A stretch of DNA of 64,000 nucleotides from DASWJZ01 sp964440525 (GCA_964440525.1 CAYTTC010000005.1:23873-87872), one strand, 5' to 3'; counted from the stretch's first letter, positions 51,000 to 58,834 are shown. The notes: a model not told the origin generated them from the letters alone. Translations and numbers: made by a program.

Positions 51000-51095
51000 C
51001 ATGATCCCGAAAAGTGGGAACCGCTTTTCGGAAAAGATCATGCTCAAACAAAACGATAGAGCCCCATTCTGATTAGATCAGAATGGAAAGGCTCT
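51000..51095. repeat. Composite dispersed repeat, family C
   Basis: Two neighbouring palindromes. First, CATGATC at 51000 and GATCATG at 51036 enclose CCGAAAAG / CTTTTCGG arms. Second, AGAGCC...CCATTCTGAT pairs perfectly with ATCAGAATGG...GGCTCT at 51058-51095. I recall the first unit (gatcccgaaaagtggga) as very common in Hyphomicrobiales genomes. The element lies just upstream of the response-regulator gene and may carry or alter its promoter. Confidence 0.8.
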
Positions 51096-51103
51096 ACGAC
51101 AAA

Positions 51104-51125
51104 GCGGGCCGCTTGCGCGGCCCGC
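51104..51125 (-). terminator. Candidate terminator hairpin after degP
   Basis: GCGGGCCGC and GCGGCCCGC form a perfect nine-base stem with a TTGC loop. In the degP direction the stem is followed only by TTT, so it is a weak intrinsic terminator. It lies 68 bases after the degP stop. Confidence 0.55.
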
Positions 51126-51192
51126 CTGCTGAGGTCCGGACGTACTGGGGGCGACCTACTAAACCGTCCGGTTCAGTTCATCGCAGGCCGGC

Positions 51193-52710
51193 TCAGCCGC
51201 GCTCGAAGGGCACGCCCACGAACCTCGTGCCGTTCTCGCCCTGGACGCGGAAGAGCACCGCGTCACGTCCGCGATCCTGCGCGGCGGCAACGCCTTCTTC
51301 GACGTCGGCGATGCTGGTCACCGGCTTCGAGCCGACGGCGACGATGACGTCGCCCGCCTGCAGGCCCTTGTCGGCGGCCGGGCTTTCCTCGTCGACGCTC
51401 GCGACGCGGACGCCCTCGCCGTCGGGGTTCTGCTCCAGCTTCAGGCCGAGAGCTTCGAGCGAGCCGGGCGTCGCGTCCGGGGCCACTTCGGGCTGATCGG
51501 CGCTCGCCTGCTGCTGCTCATCGAAGTCGTTCAGATTGCCGAGCGTGACATCGAACTCCTGCTCGCTGCCGTCGCGCATCACTGTCACCGTGATCTTGGC
51601 GCCCGGCTCGATCTTGGCGATCGTCTCGGAAAGCTCCTTCGGGCTCGCCACCGCGTTGCCGTTCACCTTGGTGATGATGTCGCCGGTGCGGATGCCGGCG
51701 CCCTGGGCCGGGCCATCGGCGGTCGCATCGGCAACGATCGCACCCTTGGTGTCTTCAATGCCGAGGCTCTCGGCGATGTCTTTGGTGACCGGCTGGATCT
51801 GAACGCCGAGCCAGCCGCGTGTGACGACGCCATTGTCCCTGAGATCGCTGATCACCTCGGAGACGATGCTCGCCGGAATTGCGAACGCGATGCCGACATT
51901 GCCGCCGGACGGGGAGAAGATGGCGGTGTTCACGCCCACCACTTCGCCATGCACGTTGAAGGTCGGGCCGCCGGAATTGCCGCGGTTGATCGGCGCATCG
52001 ATCTGCAGGAAGTTGTCATAAGGGCCGGAGCCGATGTCGCGGCCGTTGGCCGAGATGATGCCGGCCGACACTGAGCCGCCGAGGCCGAACGGATTGCCGA
52101 CCGCCAGCACCCATTGCCCGACCTTGGGCAGGTCGGTGGCGAAGCCGACATATTTGAAGTCGTTGCCATCGACCTTGAGGAGGGCGAGGTCGGTGCGCTC
52201 GTCGGTGCCGATCAGCTTGGCGTCGAGCTCGCTGCCGTCACTCATGGTGACGGTGTATTCCGTGCCATCCGCCACCACATGCGCATTGGTGACCACGTAG
52301 CCGTCATCGGTGATGAAGAAGCCGGAGCCCTGGCTCATCCCGCGACGCGGATGGAACGGCTCGCGGCCGCTGCCGTCCTCTTCGCCGCGCGGGATGTCGA
52401 AGCGGCGGAAGAACTCCTGCAGGCCGGGGGGGAGATCCTCGAACCCTTCCGGCGCGTCGCGGTTGGCGACCGCGGCGACCTCGGTCTTCACCTGCACGCT
52501 CACCACGGCCGGCGTCACCTGCTCGACAACCGCCGAGAAGTCTGCCGGAGCCGCGGCATCGACCCTGACGGGTTCGGCAAGCGCAACATGGCTGTTGGTG
52601 ACGAGAACACCGGTGCCGGCGGCACCGACGATGCCGAGGGTAAAGACACTGGCGAGCAGCGCATTACGGATGCGCCGGGCTCGGGTATTTGAATTGGGGA
52701 CGTTCGTCAT
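51193..52710 (-). CDS. degP: Periplasmic Do/DegP serine protease
   Basis: HtrA-type protease/chaperone of 505 residues. The signal sequence or anchor is RIRNALLASVFTLGIVGAAG, then a mature part from about AEPVRVD. The catalytic triad is His in VVTNAHVVADG, Asp in DERTDLALLKVD and Ser in NRGNSGGPTFN. Two PDZ domains follow (GWLGVQIQPVTKD; a second ending GVPFERG). The start is ATG 52710. A strong hairpin lies 30 bases upstream. It normally follows ccmH in this order of bacteria. Here two small genes and a ccm remnant precede it. Confidence 0.95.
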   Translation of the reverse strand: MTNVPNSNTRARRIRNALLASVFTLGIVGAAGTGVLVTNSHVALAEPVRVDAAAPADFSAVVEQVTPAVVSVQVKTEVAAVANRDAPEGFEDLPPGLQEFFRRFDIPRGEEDGSGREPFHPRRGMSQGSGFFITDDGYVVTNAHVVADGTEYTVTMSDGSELDAKLIGTDERTDLALLKVDGNDFKYVGFATDLPKVGQWVLAVGNPFGLGGSVSAGIISANGRDIGSGPYDNFLQIDAPINRGNSGGPTFNVHGEVVGVNTAIFSPSGGNVGIAFAIPASIVSEVISDLRDNGVVTRGWLGVQIQPVTKDIAESLGIEDTKGAIVADATADGPAQGAGIRTGDIITKVNGNAVASPKELSETIAKIEPGAKITVTVMRDGSEQEFDVTLGNLNDFDEQQQASADQPEVAPDATPGSLEALGLKLEQNPDGEGVRVASVDEESPAADKGLQAGDVIVAVGSKPVTSIADVEEGVAAAQDRGRDAVLFRVQGENGTRFVGVPFERG

Positions 52711-52739
52711 GGCTCTTGGAAACTCCGGTTGATCAAAGT

Positions 52740-52767
52740 GGTCCGCCCCGATCAAGCGGGGCGGACC
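52740..52767 (-). promoter_or_regulatory. GC-rich stem-loop in the degP leader
   Basis: GTCCGCCCCG and CGGGGCGGAC pair perfectly (11 pairs with the flanking G-C) around a six-base loop. The hairpin ends 30 bases before the degP ATG. It could be an attenuator, a thermosensitive or protein-bound leader element, or the terminator of the upstream small genes. The sequence alone does not decide. Confidence 0.5.
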
Positions 52768-52875
52768 GGAGGTCTGCGCCGGGGGCGATGGGGGGCAAAG
52801 CACCACCTGCGCATTCCTCAGATACGGTGTGTCGCCTTACGACGCAGTGTCCGTCGCGTTAATTATCGGTAAGGT

Positions 52876-53310
52876 TCAGGTATCTGGCGCAGCGGAATGA
52901 CGCCTCATCATCAGGAAGGCATATTCCTTGATGTAGGTCTCCGTCAGTGCTCCGATGCGCGGCGTCTGATAGCCGGTCCAACATCCAAAGAACTCGCTTG
53001 TCCATGGAAGCACGGCCGTGTTGTCCAGGTCGAAGCGCGTCGCTCGTGCCAACCCTATTTGGTCGAGGTCGACGGCGTTCTGAATGATCAGGTCGAGATG
53101 TTGTCGATGAATGATCTTCAGCGACGTGGTTCCATACGCGACCCGGCAAGCAAAGCTAGACGACTCCTCGTCGCGAAGGACTACTGTTACCAAACAAGGT
53201 CGAAGTTTGGGCTCGGAAGCAAGTCCGCCGCGATCCGGGTACCAACAAGCCACTATGTCGTATGCCGACGGAGGGAAGCGAACCCAGGCCGGCTCACTTC
53301 TTTCCGGCAT
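52876..53310 (-). CDS. Possible PemK/MazF-like protein, unassigned
   Basis: A 144-residue protein that I cannot assign firmly. The middle reads KLRPCLVTVVLRDEESSSFA and CRVAYGTTSLKIIHRQHLDL, which resembles the beta-barrel core of PemK/MazF-type proteins (R-P-LV-V, then AYGT). The end has a distinctive EFFGCWTGYQTPRIGALTE. The start overlaps the preceding small gene by 17 bases, as toxins often overlap their antitoxins. Bases 53161-53220 hold 33 G/C of 60, somewhat below neighbours. It lies between the ccm remnant and degP, where ccmH should be. Confidence 0.5.
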   Translation of the reverse strand: MPERSEPAWVRFPPSAYDIVACWYPDRGGLASEPKLRPCLVTVVLRDEESSSFACRVAYGTTSLKIIHRQHLDLIIQNAVDLDQIGLARATRFDLDNTAVLPWTSEFFGCWTGYQTPRIGALTETYIKEYAFLMMRRHSAAPDT

Positions 53311-53503
53311 AGCCGTCCACGACGACCCATTTCCCCTTTTTCAAGATCTTGTTTGCCCGATCCTGGACAGATTTGACGACCTTCGGGCTCACATCGTCAT
53401 GGTCGTCGAACGCTTCTGGTGGAAACGTGCGGCCAGAACGCAACGCCTTAGCGCTCCCTTCATTCGAGGTGGTAGCGCTGCTTTGCTTGCGGCGAACGCC
53501 CAT
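53294..53503 (-). CDS. Small basic protein, possible antitoxin partner
   Basis: About 69 residues from ATG 53503 (an ATG at 53524 is also possible), not recognised. It is rich in Ser, Lys and Arg, with a central acidic FPPEAFDDHDDVSPK and a C-terminal SVQDRANKILKKGKWVVVDG. Its stop overlaps the next gene by 17 bases, so the two are coupled. Position and size suit an antitoxin, but no DNA-binding fold is visible. It begins 23 bases downstream of the stop codon that ends the ccmF-ccmH remnant. Confidence 0.45.
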   Translation of the reverse strand: MGVRRKQSSATTSNEGSAKALRSGRTFPPEAFDDHDDVSPKVVKSVQDRANKILKKGKWVVVDGYAGKK

Positions 53504-53525
53504 GGCCCGAACCTCGCTCGTCATC

Positions 53526-53866
53526 TTAGTGCAGGCGCGCAATCTGCCACATTACAAGCGAAAAGGCACGCCTACTCTTGCTCCCGGAGGATGCGCGCAA
53601 GTCAAGCCTCTCCTCCTCCGCGCCGGAAAGCGCGGCTTGATCGGCGGCCGGCCGCTTGAAGCGCAGCATCGCGACGACGCCTCCCGCGACCAGCACCGCA
53701 AGCGGCGTCAACCGACGATCGGCTTCGAGGCGGAGGCGGCGACCAGGCGCTCGTCCCGCCAGCGGCCCGAGGAGCGGCACGCTCGACTGGACGAGCATCA
53801 GTGCAAGCGCCAGCCGAGAGCACCGTGCCCGACCTCGGCGACGGAGAGCGCGCCCATCATTGTCAT
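53526..53866 (-). pseudogene. ccmF-ccmH deletion remnant
   Basis: After ccmE, an ATG overlapping its stop (ATGA) opens a CcmF N-terminus, VAEVGHGAL. This continues, once a one-base deletion near 53820 is corrected, as ALALALMLVQSSVPLLGPLA, matching the first ~35 residues of CycK/CcmF. Without any further CcmF sequence it passes to LTPLAVLVAGGVVAMLRFKR and AALSGAEEERLD, which is the membrane anchor and end of CycL/CcmH. About 600 codons of ccmF and most of ccmH are therefore missing. With a frameshift as well, neither protein can be made from here. Confidence 0.8.
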
Positions 53867-54312
53867 TGAGCTGCCCCCTCGCCTTCTTTCCAGACGCCTT
53901 GCGCCTTCAGCGCGTCCACCACCTCTTTCGGCATGTAATTCTCGTCGTGCTTGGCGAGCACAGTCTCGGCGCTGACGCTCCCTGCCGCAGTGAGCACGCC
54001 CTCCGTCACGATGCCCTGCCCTTCGCGAAAAAGATCCGGAAGGACGCCGCGAAAATCTACCTTTGTGCTGTTCGCCGTGTCGGTGATGGCGAAGCTGACG
54101 CTGCCGTCGTTGGCGCGGACGACAGAACCCTCTACGACCAGCCCGCCGAGGCGGACGCGGGTTCCCGGTGCTAGCGCCTTCTCGGCGAGCTCGGTCGGCG
54201 AATAGAAGAAGACGATCTGGTCGCGCAACGCCACGAGAACGAGCGCCGCCGCCACGACGAGCACCGCCCCGGCGCCGCCGATCATGCTGAGCCGCCGCTG
54301 TTTCCGGGTCAT
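53863..54312 (-). CDS. ccmE: Cytochrome c maturation heme chaperone CcmE
   Basis: Periplasmic heme chaperone, 149 residues, anchored by one N-terminal helix (LSMIGGAGAVLVVAAALVLVAL). The OB-fold contains GLVVEGSVVRANDGSVSFAI and GQGIVTEGVL. The heme-binding histidine is in LAKHDENYMPKEV, intact. It is coupled to ccmI by a four-base overlap. Its normal downstream partner ccmF survives only as a remnant, so this gene may have no working complex unless ccmF and ccmH are encoded elsewhere. Confidence 0.95.
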   Translation of the reverse strand: MTRKQRRLSMIGGAGAVLVVAAALVLVALRDQIVFFYSPTELAEKALAPGTRVRLGGLVVEGSVVRANDGSVSFAITDTANSTKVDFRGVLPDLFREGQGIVTEGVLTAAGSVSAETVLAKHDENYMPKEVVDALKAQGVWKEGEGAAQ

Positions 54313-55469
54313 GGCGTTGCCACTCCGGCGGGCGTCACCCCGAGGTCGGCGATCAGCGCCTCGACCTTTCCGCGATCGGCCGCGTCGACGCCGTCAAGCG
54401 CCGAGCGGGCGGCCTCCGCAGCTGCATCCGGCCGGCCGAGAACCACGTAGGAACGGATCAGCCGGAGCCATCCCTCGACGTCGTCCGGTTCAGCTTTCAG
54501 CCGCTCGGCGAGCCCGCTCACCATACCTTCGATCATGGCGGCCTGATCGCTAGGCGGCAAGCTTTGCGCGGCGGCGACCTCTTCGTCCGTCGGACCGGGC
54601 TCAGCGCCGTCTGGCTCGAGTCGCGCCAACGCCTCTTCGATTGCTGGGCGCCACGACGCGCCGGCGGGCGCGTCCGACAGGAGCGCCCGCAACATCTGCG
54701 CAGCCTCGTCGGACTTGCCCTCCTGCTCGGCGGCGAGCGCGAGAACGAATCGCGGACCCGGCGCGGCGGGATCTAAAGCATTCGCCGCCTCGAACGCGGC
54801 GCGCGCCTCGGCGGTCACGATGCCGCCTTGCGACGCCAGGATCGCCTCGCCGAGCCCGCTTTGGCGCGCCGCAGTCGCGCCGAGAAGACGGATCGCTGTC
54901 CGGTAGGCCTGTTCGGCGTCCCCGGCCCGCCCGAGGCGAAGGTAGATCGGCGCGATCACATCCCAGCCACGGCCGTCTTCGGGCTTCAGCGCAAGATGCT
55001 CTTCGACCTTTGCCACCAGCAGCTCGACGTTGTCGGGAATCAGCGGCCCGGAAAGGCGCGCGGCAAGCGGCGCGCCCGGCAGGTCCGGTGCGCCGAGGCC
55101 GAGATAGAGGGCAAGCGACAGGATGGGGATGCCGAGGAGGGCGACGAGGGCAGTCGCCCGGCGGACGTTCGGACTGCCGCCGACATGCGCCGCCGCGCCG
55201 GCTTCTGCGCGCGCCTCCCCCTCCGCTTCCGCGCGTACCTCATTGTCGACCGCGATCAGGCGGCGGGCGATCTCGGCGCGCGCCGTGTCGGCTTCGCTGG
55301 CGCTGATGCGGCCCTCCGCCTTGTCGCGTTCGAGCTCGTCGAGCTGGTCGCGGTAGACGCGGCCGGCATGCGCGGCCGAAGCGCCGCCGGTCGGGGCGCG
55401 CGCCAGCGGCGCCAGAACGGCGAGAATTGCCGCGGCGGTCAGAAGCGCGATGAGAATCCAGAGCAGCAA
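54309..55469 (-). CDS. ccmI: Cytochrome c biogenesis protein CcmI
   Basis: Apocytochrome chaperone CcmI/CycH, 386 residues. There is an N-terminal helix (LLWILIALLTAAAILAVLAP) and a cytoplasmic segment with VYRDQLDELERDKAEGRIS. A second helix (ATALVALLGIPILSLALYLG) is near residue 105-125. A periplasmic TPR region contains LKPEDGRGWDVIAPIYLRLG and EPDDVEGWLRLIRSYVVLGR. The start codon appears to be TTG 55469. It overlaps ccmE by four bases. Full length and apparently intact, in contrast to the ccmF-ccmH remnant two genes down. Confidence 0.93.
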   Translation of the reverse strand: MLLWILIALLTAAAILAVLAPLARAPTGGASAAHAGRVYRDQLDELERDKAEGRISASEADTARAEIARRLIAVDNEVRAEAEGEARAEAGAAAHVGGSPNVRRATALVALLGIPILSLALYLGLGAPDLPGAPLAARLSGPLIPDNVELLVAKVEEHLALKPEDGRGWDVIAPIYLRLGRAGDAEQAYRTAIRLLGATAARQSGLGEAILASQGGIVTAEARAAFEAANALDPAAPGPRFVLALAAEQEGKSDEAAQMLRALLSDAPAGASWRPAIEEALARLEPDGAEPGPTDEEVAAAQSLPPSDQAAMIEGMVSGLAERLKAEPDDVEGWLRLIRSYVVLGRPDAAAEAARSALDGVDAADRGKVEALIADLGVTPAGVATP

Positions 55470-55573
55470 TTCGGCCGAAGGTCCCTTGACCAGGCCGATC
55501 TAGCCATGCCGAGGGCGTCGCGGCAATGCGATGCATCAACACGCGGCCTGCCGAAGGTCTGCGAGCGCCCGCC

Positions 55574-56023
55574 TTACCCCACGATCCGCCACACCCCATC
55601 CGGCTCGCGGCAGGCGGTGCCGCGGACGACGCGGAGGCGCCCGCCGATCCAGACATTGTGGGTGTATTCGCGGCAGTCGAGGCGGTTCACCTGATAGCCC
55701 GAGCCGACCGCGATCTCGCCGTGATTGTCGCCGGACCGGCCGCGCCAGACTGTCGGCTGCCCGGGACGGCCGTATTCGAGCGCCTCGTATTCGGCCTTGA
55801 GCGCGATCGCGCGATCCGCGTCCTCGAGCGAGCGGCCGACATCGGCGCCCGTCAGCCCGCCCTCGATCGCCCCAATCGGCGCCTCGCCGGCGCCGGCACC
55901 GACTGGGCTACCGACCACCGTGCCGGGATTGGCTCCGGGAATCGCGCCGGTCGTGATCTCAGGCTTGCCCGAGCAGCCGGCCAAAAGTAGCGCAGCCGCC
56001 GCGATGACGATCGCCCTGTTCAT
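55574..56023 (-). CDS. Surface-antigen-like lipoprotein
   Basis: A 149-residue lipoprotein. MNRAIVIAAAALLLAGCSGK gives a lipobox LAGC with the acylated Cys near residue 17. A Gly-rich segment follows (GANPGTVVGSPVGAGAGEAP), then a C-terminal domain with NHGEIAVGSGYQVNRLDCRE and CREPDGVWRIVG. That domain is like the 17-kDa/RT0821 surface-antigen family. GGGAG precedes the ATG. Two conserved cysteines may form a disulfide. It lies between the feuQ-like kinase and ccmI. Confidence 0.85.
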   Translation of the reverse strand: MNRAIVIAAAALLLAGCSGKPEITTGAIPGANPGTVVGSPVGAGAGEAPIGAIEGGLTGADVGRSLEDADRAIALKAEYEALEYGRPGQPTVWRGRSGDNHGEIAVGSGYQVNRLDCREYTHNVWIGGRLRVVRGTACREPDGVWRIVG

Positions 56024-56129
56024 GAAATCTCCCGAACGATCCCAAGGCCGCGGTTCTTTTCGACTCGTGGCCCGCCGGAGAACCGATGGCGGAAACATCG
56101 TCGCTTGGCAATCATCCGCCGCGCGAAGC

Positions 56130-57488
56130 TCATTCACCCGCGGCGGGAAGCCGGAGCCGCGCACTGAGCCCCCCGAGGTCGGACGCCTCCAGCGTAAGCG
56201 CTCCGCCATAGACTCGCGCCAGCTCCAGCACGATCGAAAGCCCGAGGCCCGCGCCCGGCTTCGTCTCGTCGAGGCGGCCGCCGCGCGACAGCGCCGCCGC
56301 GCGGTGTTCAGGCGGCAGCCCCGGCCCGTCGTCGTCGATGGCGAGTGTGATGAACGGGCGGCGCCCGCTGTCGTCGCGCGCTGCAGAGATACGAACGTGC
56401 GATTTCGCCCATTTGCAGGCATTGTCGAGGAGGTTCCCGGCCATTTCCTCGAAATCCTGTTTTTCGCCGCGGAAACGCAGCCCCGGCGGCAAGTCGATCG
56501 CGATCGCGAGGCCGCGCGCCTGATGCACCTTTTCCATCACGCGCGCGAGCGCCGCGATGGCCGGCTCGATCGGCGTCACCGCGCCGAGCACGTTCGCTTG
56601 TGCGGCGATGCGCGCGCGGTTCAGGTGATGCTCGACCTGGCTCCGCATGATCTCCGTTTGCTCGGCGACCTTCGCCGCCAGCGGTTCGTGCGAACGCGCC
56701 GTCTCGTTCTGCAGGACGGCGAGCGGGGTCTTCAGCGCATGCGCGAGATTGCCGACATGGGTGCGCGCACGCTCGATGATCTCGCGGTTGGTATCGATCA
56801 GGGCATTCAGGTCATGCACCAGCGGCTCGATTTCGCTTGGGTAATCGCCCTCGAGGTGCTGAATGTCGCCCTCGCGGATTTTTCGCAAATCGCCGCTCAC
56901 CTGGCGGAGCGGTCGCAATCCCCAGCGCATCAGGAGCGCGATACCGATGGCGATGAGCACGGCAAGCCCGCCGAGCCACCAGACGACGGAGTTGCGGAAG
57001 CTGCCGACATCGCTGACCATCGGGTCGGTGTCGCCGGCGACGAGGAGCGCGAAAGTGTGCCCGGGCGCCAGCGTGACAAGTTGTTCGAGGGCGCGCAGCT
57101 CGCGCCCGCCGCTGGCTAGTATCGTGAAGGTGCGTGAGGAATTTTCGGCGGTTGGGAAATCCTTGACCGGCAGGATGTCGAATTGCAGCGACGGCGACCA
57201 GTCGATGACCTCGGTGGTCACCGGATCGCGGGTCTGCCAGTACCAGCCGGAAAGCGGGCGCGAAAAGCTTCCACCGCTTTGCCCTTCCACTGCGTTTTCG
57301 TCGACCTCGCCGTTCAGATCGGTGGCAGCGATCAGCGTCAGCAGCAGCGTTTCGAGGCGCGCGTCGAAATTCCGTTCCACCGCATTGGAGAACTGAAAGA
57401 TGAACACGGCGCCCGCGACGATCAGCGCAAGGGCGCTCCCCCCGGCGGCGATCAGCGCGACGCGGAGCGAGAGTGATCTAGTCCACAT
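56130..57488 (-). CDS. feuQ: Sensor histidine kinase, FeuQ-like
   Basis: A 452-residue kinase. The first transmembrane helix (LIAAGGSALALIVAGAVFIF) is at ~12-31 and a periplasmic domain of ~135 residues follows. The second helix (VVWWLGGLAVLIAIGIALLM) is near 170-189 and leads to HAMP. The phospho-His is in VGNLAHALKTPLAVLQNETA. The HATPase part has NLLDNACKWAKS, DDGPGLP and GAGLGLSIV. GAGGGGG precedes ATG 57488. The regulator gene ends 17 bases upstream. The gene name rests on resemblance to the rhizobial FeuPQ/ChvI-unrelated PhoQ-like group and on context. Confidence 0.85.
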   Translation of the reverse strand: MWTRSLSLRVALIAAGGSALALIVAGAVFIFQFSNAVERNFDARLETLLLTLIAATDLNGEVDENAVEGQSGGSFSRPLSGWYWQTRDPVTTEVIDWSPSLQFDILPVKDFPTAENSSRTFTILASGGRELRALEQLVTLAPGHTFALLVAGDTDPMVSDVGSFRNSVVWWLGGLAVLIAIGIALLMRWGLRPLRQVSGDLRKIREGDIQHLEGDYPSEIEPLVHDLNALIDTNREIIERARTHVGNLAHALKTPLAVLQNETARSHEPLAAKVAEQTEIMRSQVEHHLNRARIAAQANVLGAVTPIEPAIAALARVMEKVHQARGLAIAIDLPPGLRFRGEKQDFEEMAGNLLDNACKWAKSHVRISAARDDSGRRPFITLAIDDDGPGLPPEHRAAALSRGGRLDETKPGAGLGLSIVLELARVYGGALTLEASDLGGLSARLRLPAAGE

Positions 57489-57505
57489 GCCCCCTCGAAC
57501 CCGGA

Positions 57506-58195
57506 TCAACCGGAACCGGGGTCGGCCGAACCTGGATCGGTCGGCCCGATCCGATAACCCATGCCGCGCACGGTTTCGATCAGATCGACGCCGAGCTTTT
57601 TTCTGAGCCGGCCGACGAACACTTCGATCGTGTTGGAATCGCGGTCGAAGTCCTGATCGTAGAGATGCTCGGTGAGCTCGGTGCGGGAAATCACTTTGCC
57701 GGGATGGTGCATCAGATATTCGAGCACCTTGTATTCATGCGCGGTGAGCTTGACCGGAGCGCCGCCGACCGTCACCCGGTTCGCCTTCAGATCGAGGCGC
57801 ACGGCTCCAGAGCTGATCGTATTCGACGCGTGCCCGGCGGCGCGCCGCACCAGCGCCCTGACACGCGCCAGCACCTCCTCGATATGAAATGGTTTTGCGA
57901 CGTAATCGTCGGCGCCCGTATCGATCCCCTGCACCTTGTCGGACCAGCGGTCGCGCGCGGTTAAGAGCAGCACGGGCATCGTGCGCCCGTCGCGGCGCCA
58001 CTGCTCCAGCACGCTGAGCCCGTCGAGCCGCGGCAGGCCGATGTCGAGAACCACGGCGTCATAGGGCTCGGTATCGCCGAGGAAGTGTCCCTCCTCGCCG
58101 TTGAATGCGTAGTCGACGATGTAACCGGCGTCGCGCAGCGCCTGGCTCAGCTGCTTGTTCAGGTCCCGGTCGTCCTCGACAACGAGTATGCGCAT
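57506..58195 (-). CDS. feuP: OmpR-family response regulator, FeuP-like
   Basis: A 229-residue regulator beginning MRILVVEDDRDLNKQLSQAL. The phospho-Asp is in AVVLDIGLPRLDGLSVLEQW at about residue 51. The Lys switch is in DDYVAKPFHIEEVLARVRAL. The winged helix has LTAHEYKVLEYLMHHPGKVI and LYDQDFDRDSNTIEVFVGRL. This PhoP/FeuP-type C-terminus, with RGMGYRIG, is close to complete. It is co-transcribed with the kinase. In Sinorhizobium FeuP controls cyclic glucan export, but target genes here are unknown. Confidence 0.87.
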   Translation of the reverse strand: MRILVVEDDRDLNKQLSQALRDAGYIVDYAFNGEEGHFLGDTEPYDAVVLDIGLPRLDGLSVLEQWRRDGRTMPVLLLTARDRWSDKVQGIDTGADDYVAKPFHIEEVLARVRALVRRAAGHASNTISSGAVRLDLKANRVTVGGAPVKLTAHEYKVLEYLMHHPGKVISRTELTEHLYDQDFDRDSNTIEVFVGRLRKKLGVDLIETVRGMGYRIGPTDPGSADPGSG

Positions 58196-58228
58196 TCCTC
58201 TCCCCGCCCTCTCCGTGCATGGCTCCGC

Positions 58229-58555
58229 TCAGTTGGCGGGAATGCTGACCGAAGTCACCTGCCCGTCCTGAAGGACTTGCACCACGTAGACGAAACCGCC
58301 GCCCGACTGGCAGAGTTGTGGGTCGCCGGCTAGCTGGTTGGGAGAGATCCCGGCGCGGCGAATGGCCTCGGGAAAGGGAACCGCCTGCCCCTGCTCCAGG
58401 AGTTGCCGCGCTTCCTGGCCGGAAACGCAGCTTTGCGCCAGGCTTGGCGACGGCGCGCCGGCCGTGGCGAGGAAAAGCGCCACGATCGCGATGACGGGGA
58501 GCTGGCACATGCCGGCTCGATACACCCGTTCGAATGAACCGCCGCTGAACGGCAT
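58229..58555 (-). CDS. Small secreted PepSY-like protein, possible FeuN
   Basis: About 108 residues from ATG 58555. A later ATG at 58510 would leave a signal peptide without positive charges. A signal sequence VIAIVALFLATAGAPSPSLA is followed by a mature region with EAIRRAGISPNQLAG and a C-terminal GGFVYVVQVLQDGQVTSVSI reminiscent of a single PepSY-type half. Two cysteines (near the mature start and in PQLCQSGGG) could pair. It lies directly upstream of the feuP-like gene. In Sinorhizobium a small periplasmic inhibitor, FeuN, sits in this place, so a similar role is suggested. Confidence 0.6.
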   Translation of the reverse strand: MPFSGGSFERVYRAGMCQLPVIAIVALFLATAGAPSPSLAQSCVSGQEARQLLEQGQAVPFPEAIRRAGISPNQLAGDPQLCQSGGGFVYVVQVLQDGQVTSVSIPAN

Positions 58556-58632
58556 GAGCCGCCATTTCTCCCGGTTGAGGCTCCCGGTGAGAGCGGACGG
58601 TAGAGCCTCCGTCCGCCGCCGTCCACCGCAGC

Positions 58633-58815
58633 TCAGCTCCTTTGGCCGACCGCGGTCGTGGTCACCGAGCGCAGCACCATGTTGGCGAGTCCGACGCCGG
58701 TGACGATCCATCCCGCCGACGAGCTCGCCCCGAGCACATCGGTCCAGTTCGTGGCCTGTGCGACGCCTAGAAACGCCACTGCCGCATTCAGCCCGAGGGT
58801 TCTCCAGCCTTTCAT
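58633..58815 (-). CDS. Small holin-like membrane protein
   Basis: A 60-residue protein with two short hydrophobic segments (GLNAAVAFLGVAQATNW and GWIVTGVGLANMVLRSV) and a short tail, TTTAVGQRS. AAAGGAGAAGGAC precedes the ATG, a strong ribosome site. Such genes usually accompany lytic-type proteins in rhizobial prophages. Here it is 19 bases downstream of one. Too small for a firm family call. Confidence 0.65.
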   Translation of the reverse strand: MKGWRTLGLNAAVAFLGVAQATNWTDVLGASSSAGWIVTGVGLANMVLRSVTTTAVGQRS

Positions 58816-58834
58816 GTCCTTCTCCTTTGCTTTT

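Noticed and set aside
50949..51047. Longer N-terminus for the response regulator
   Set aside because: The added residues are a translation of repeat C. The receiver domain starts properly at 50948.
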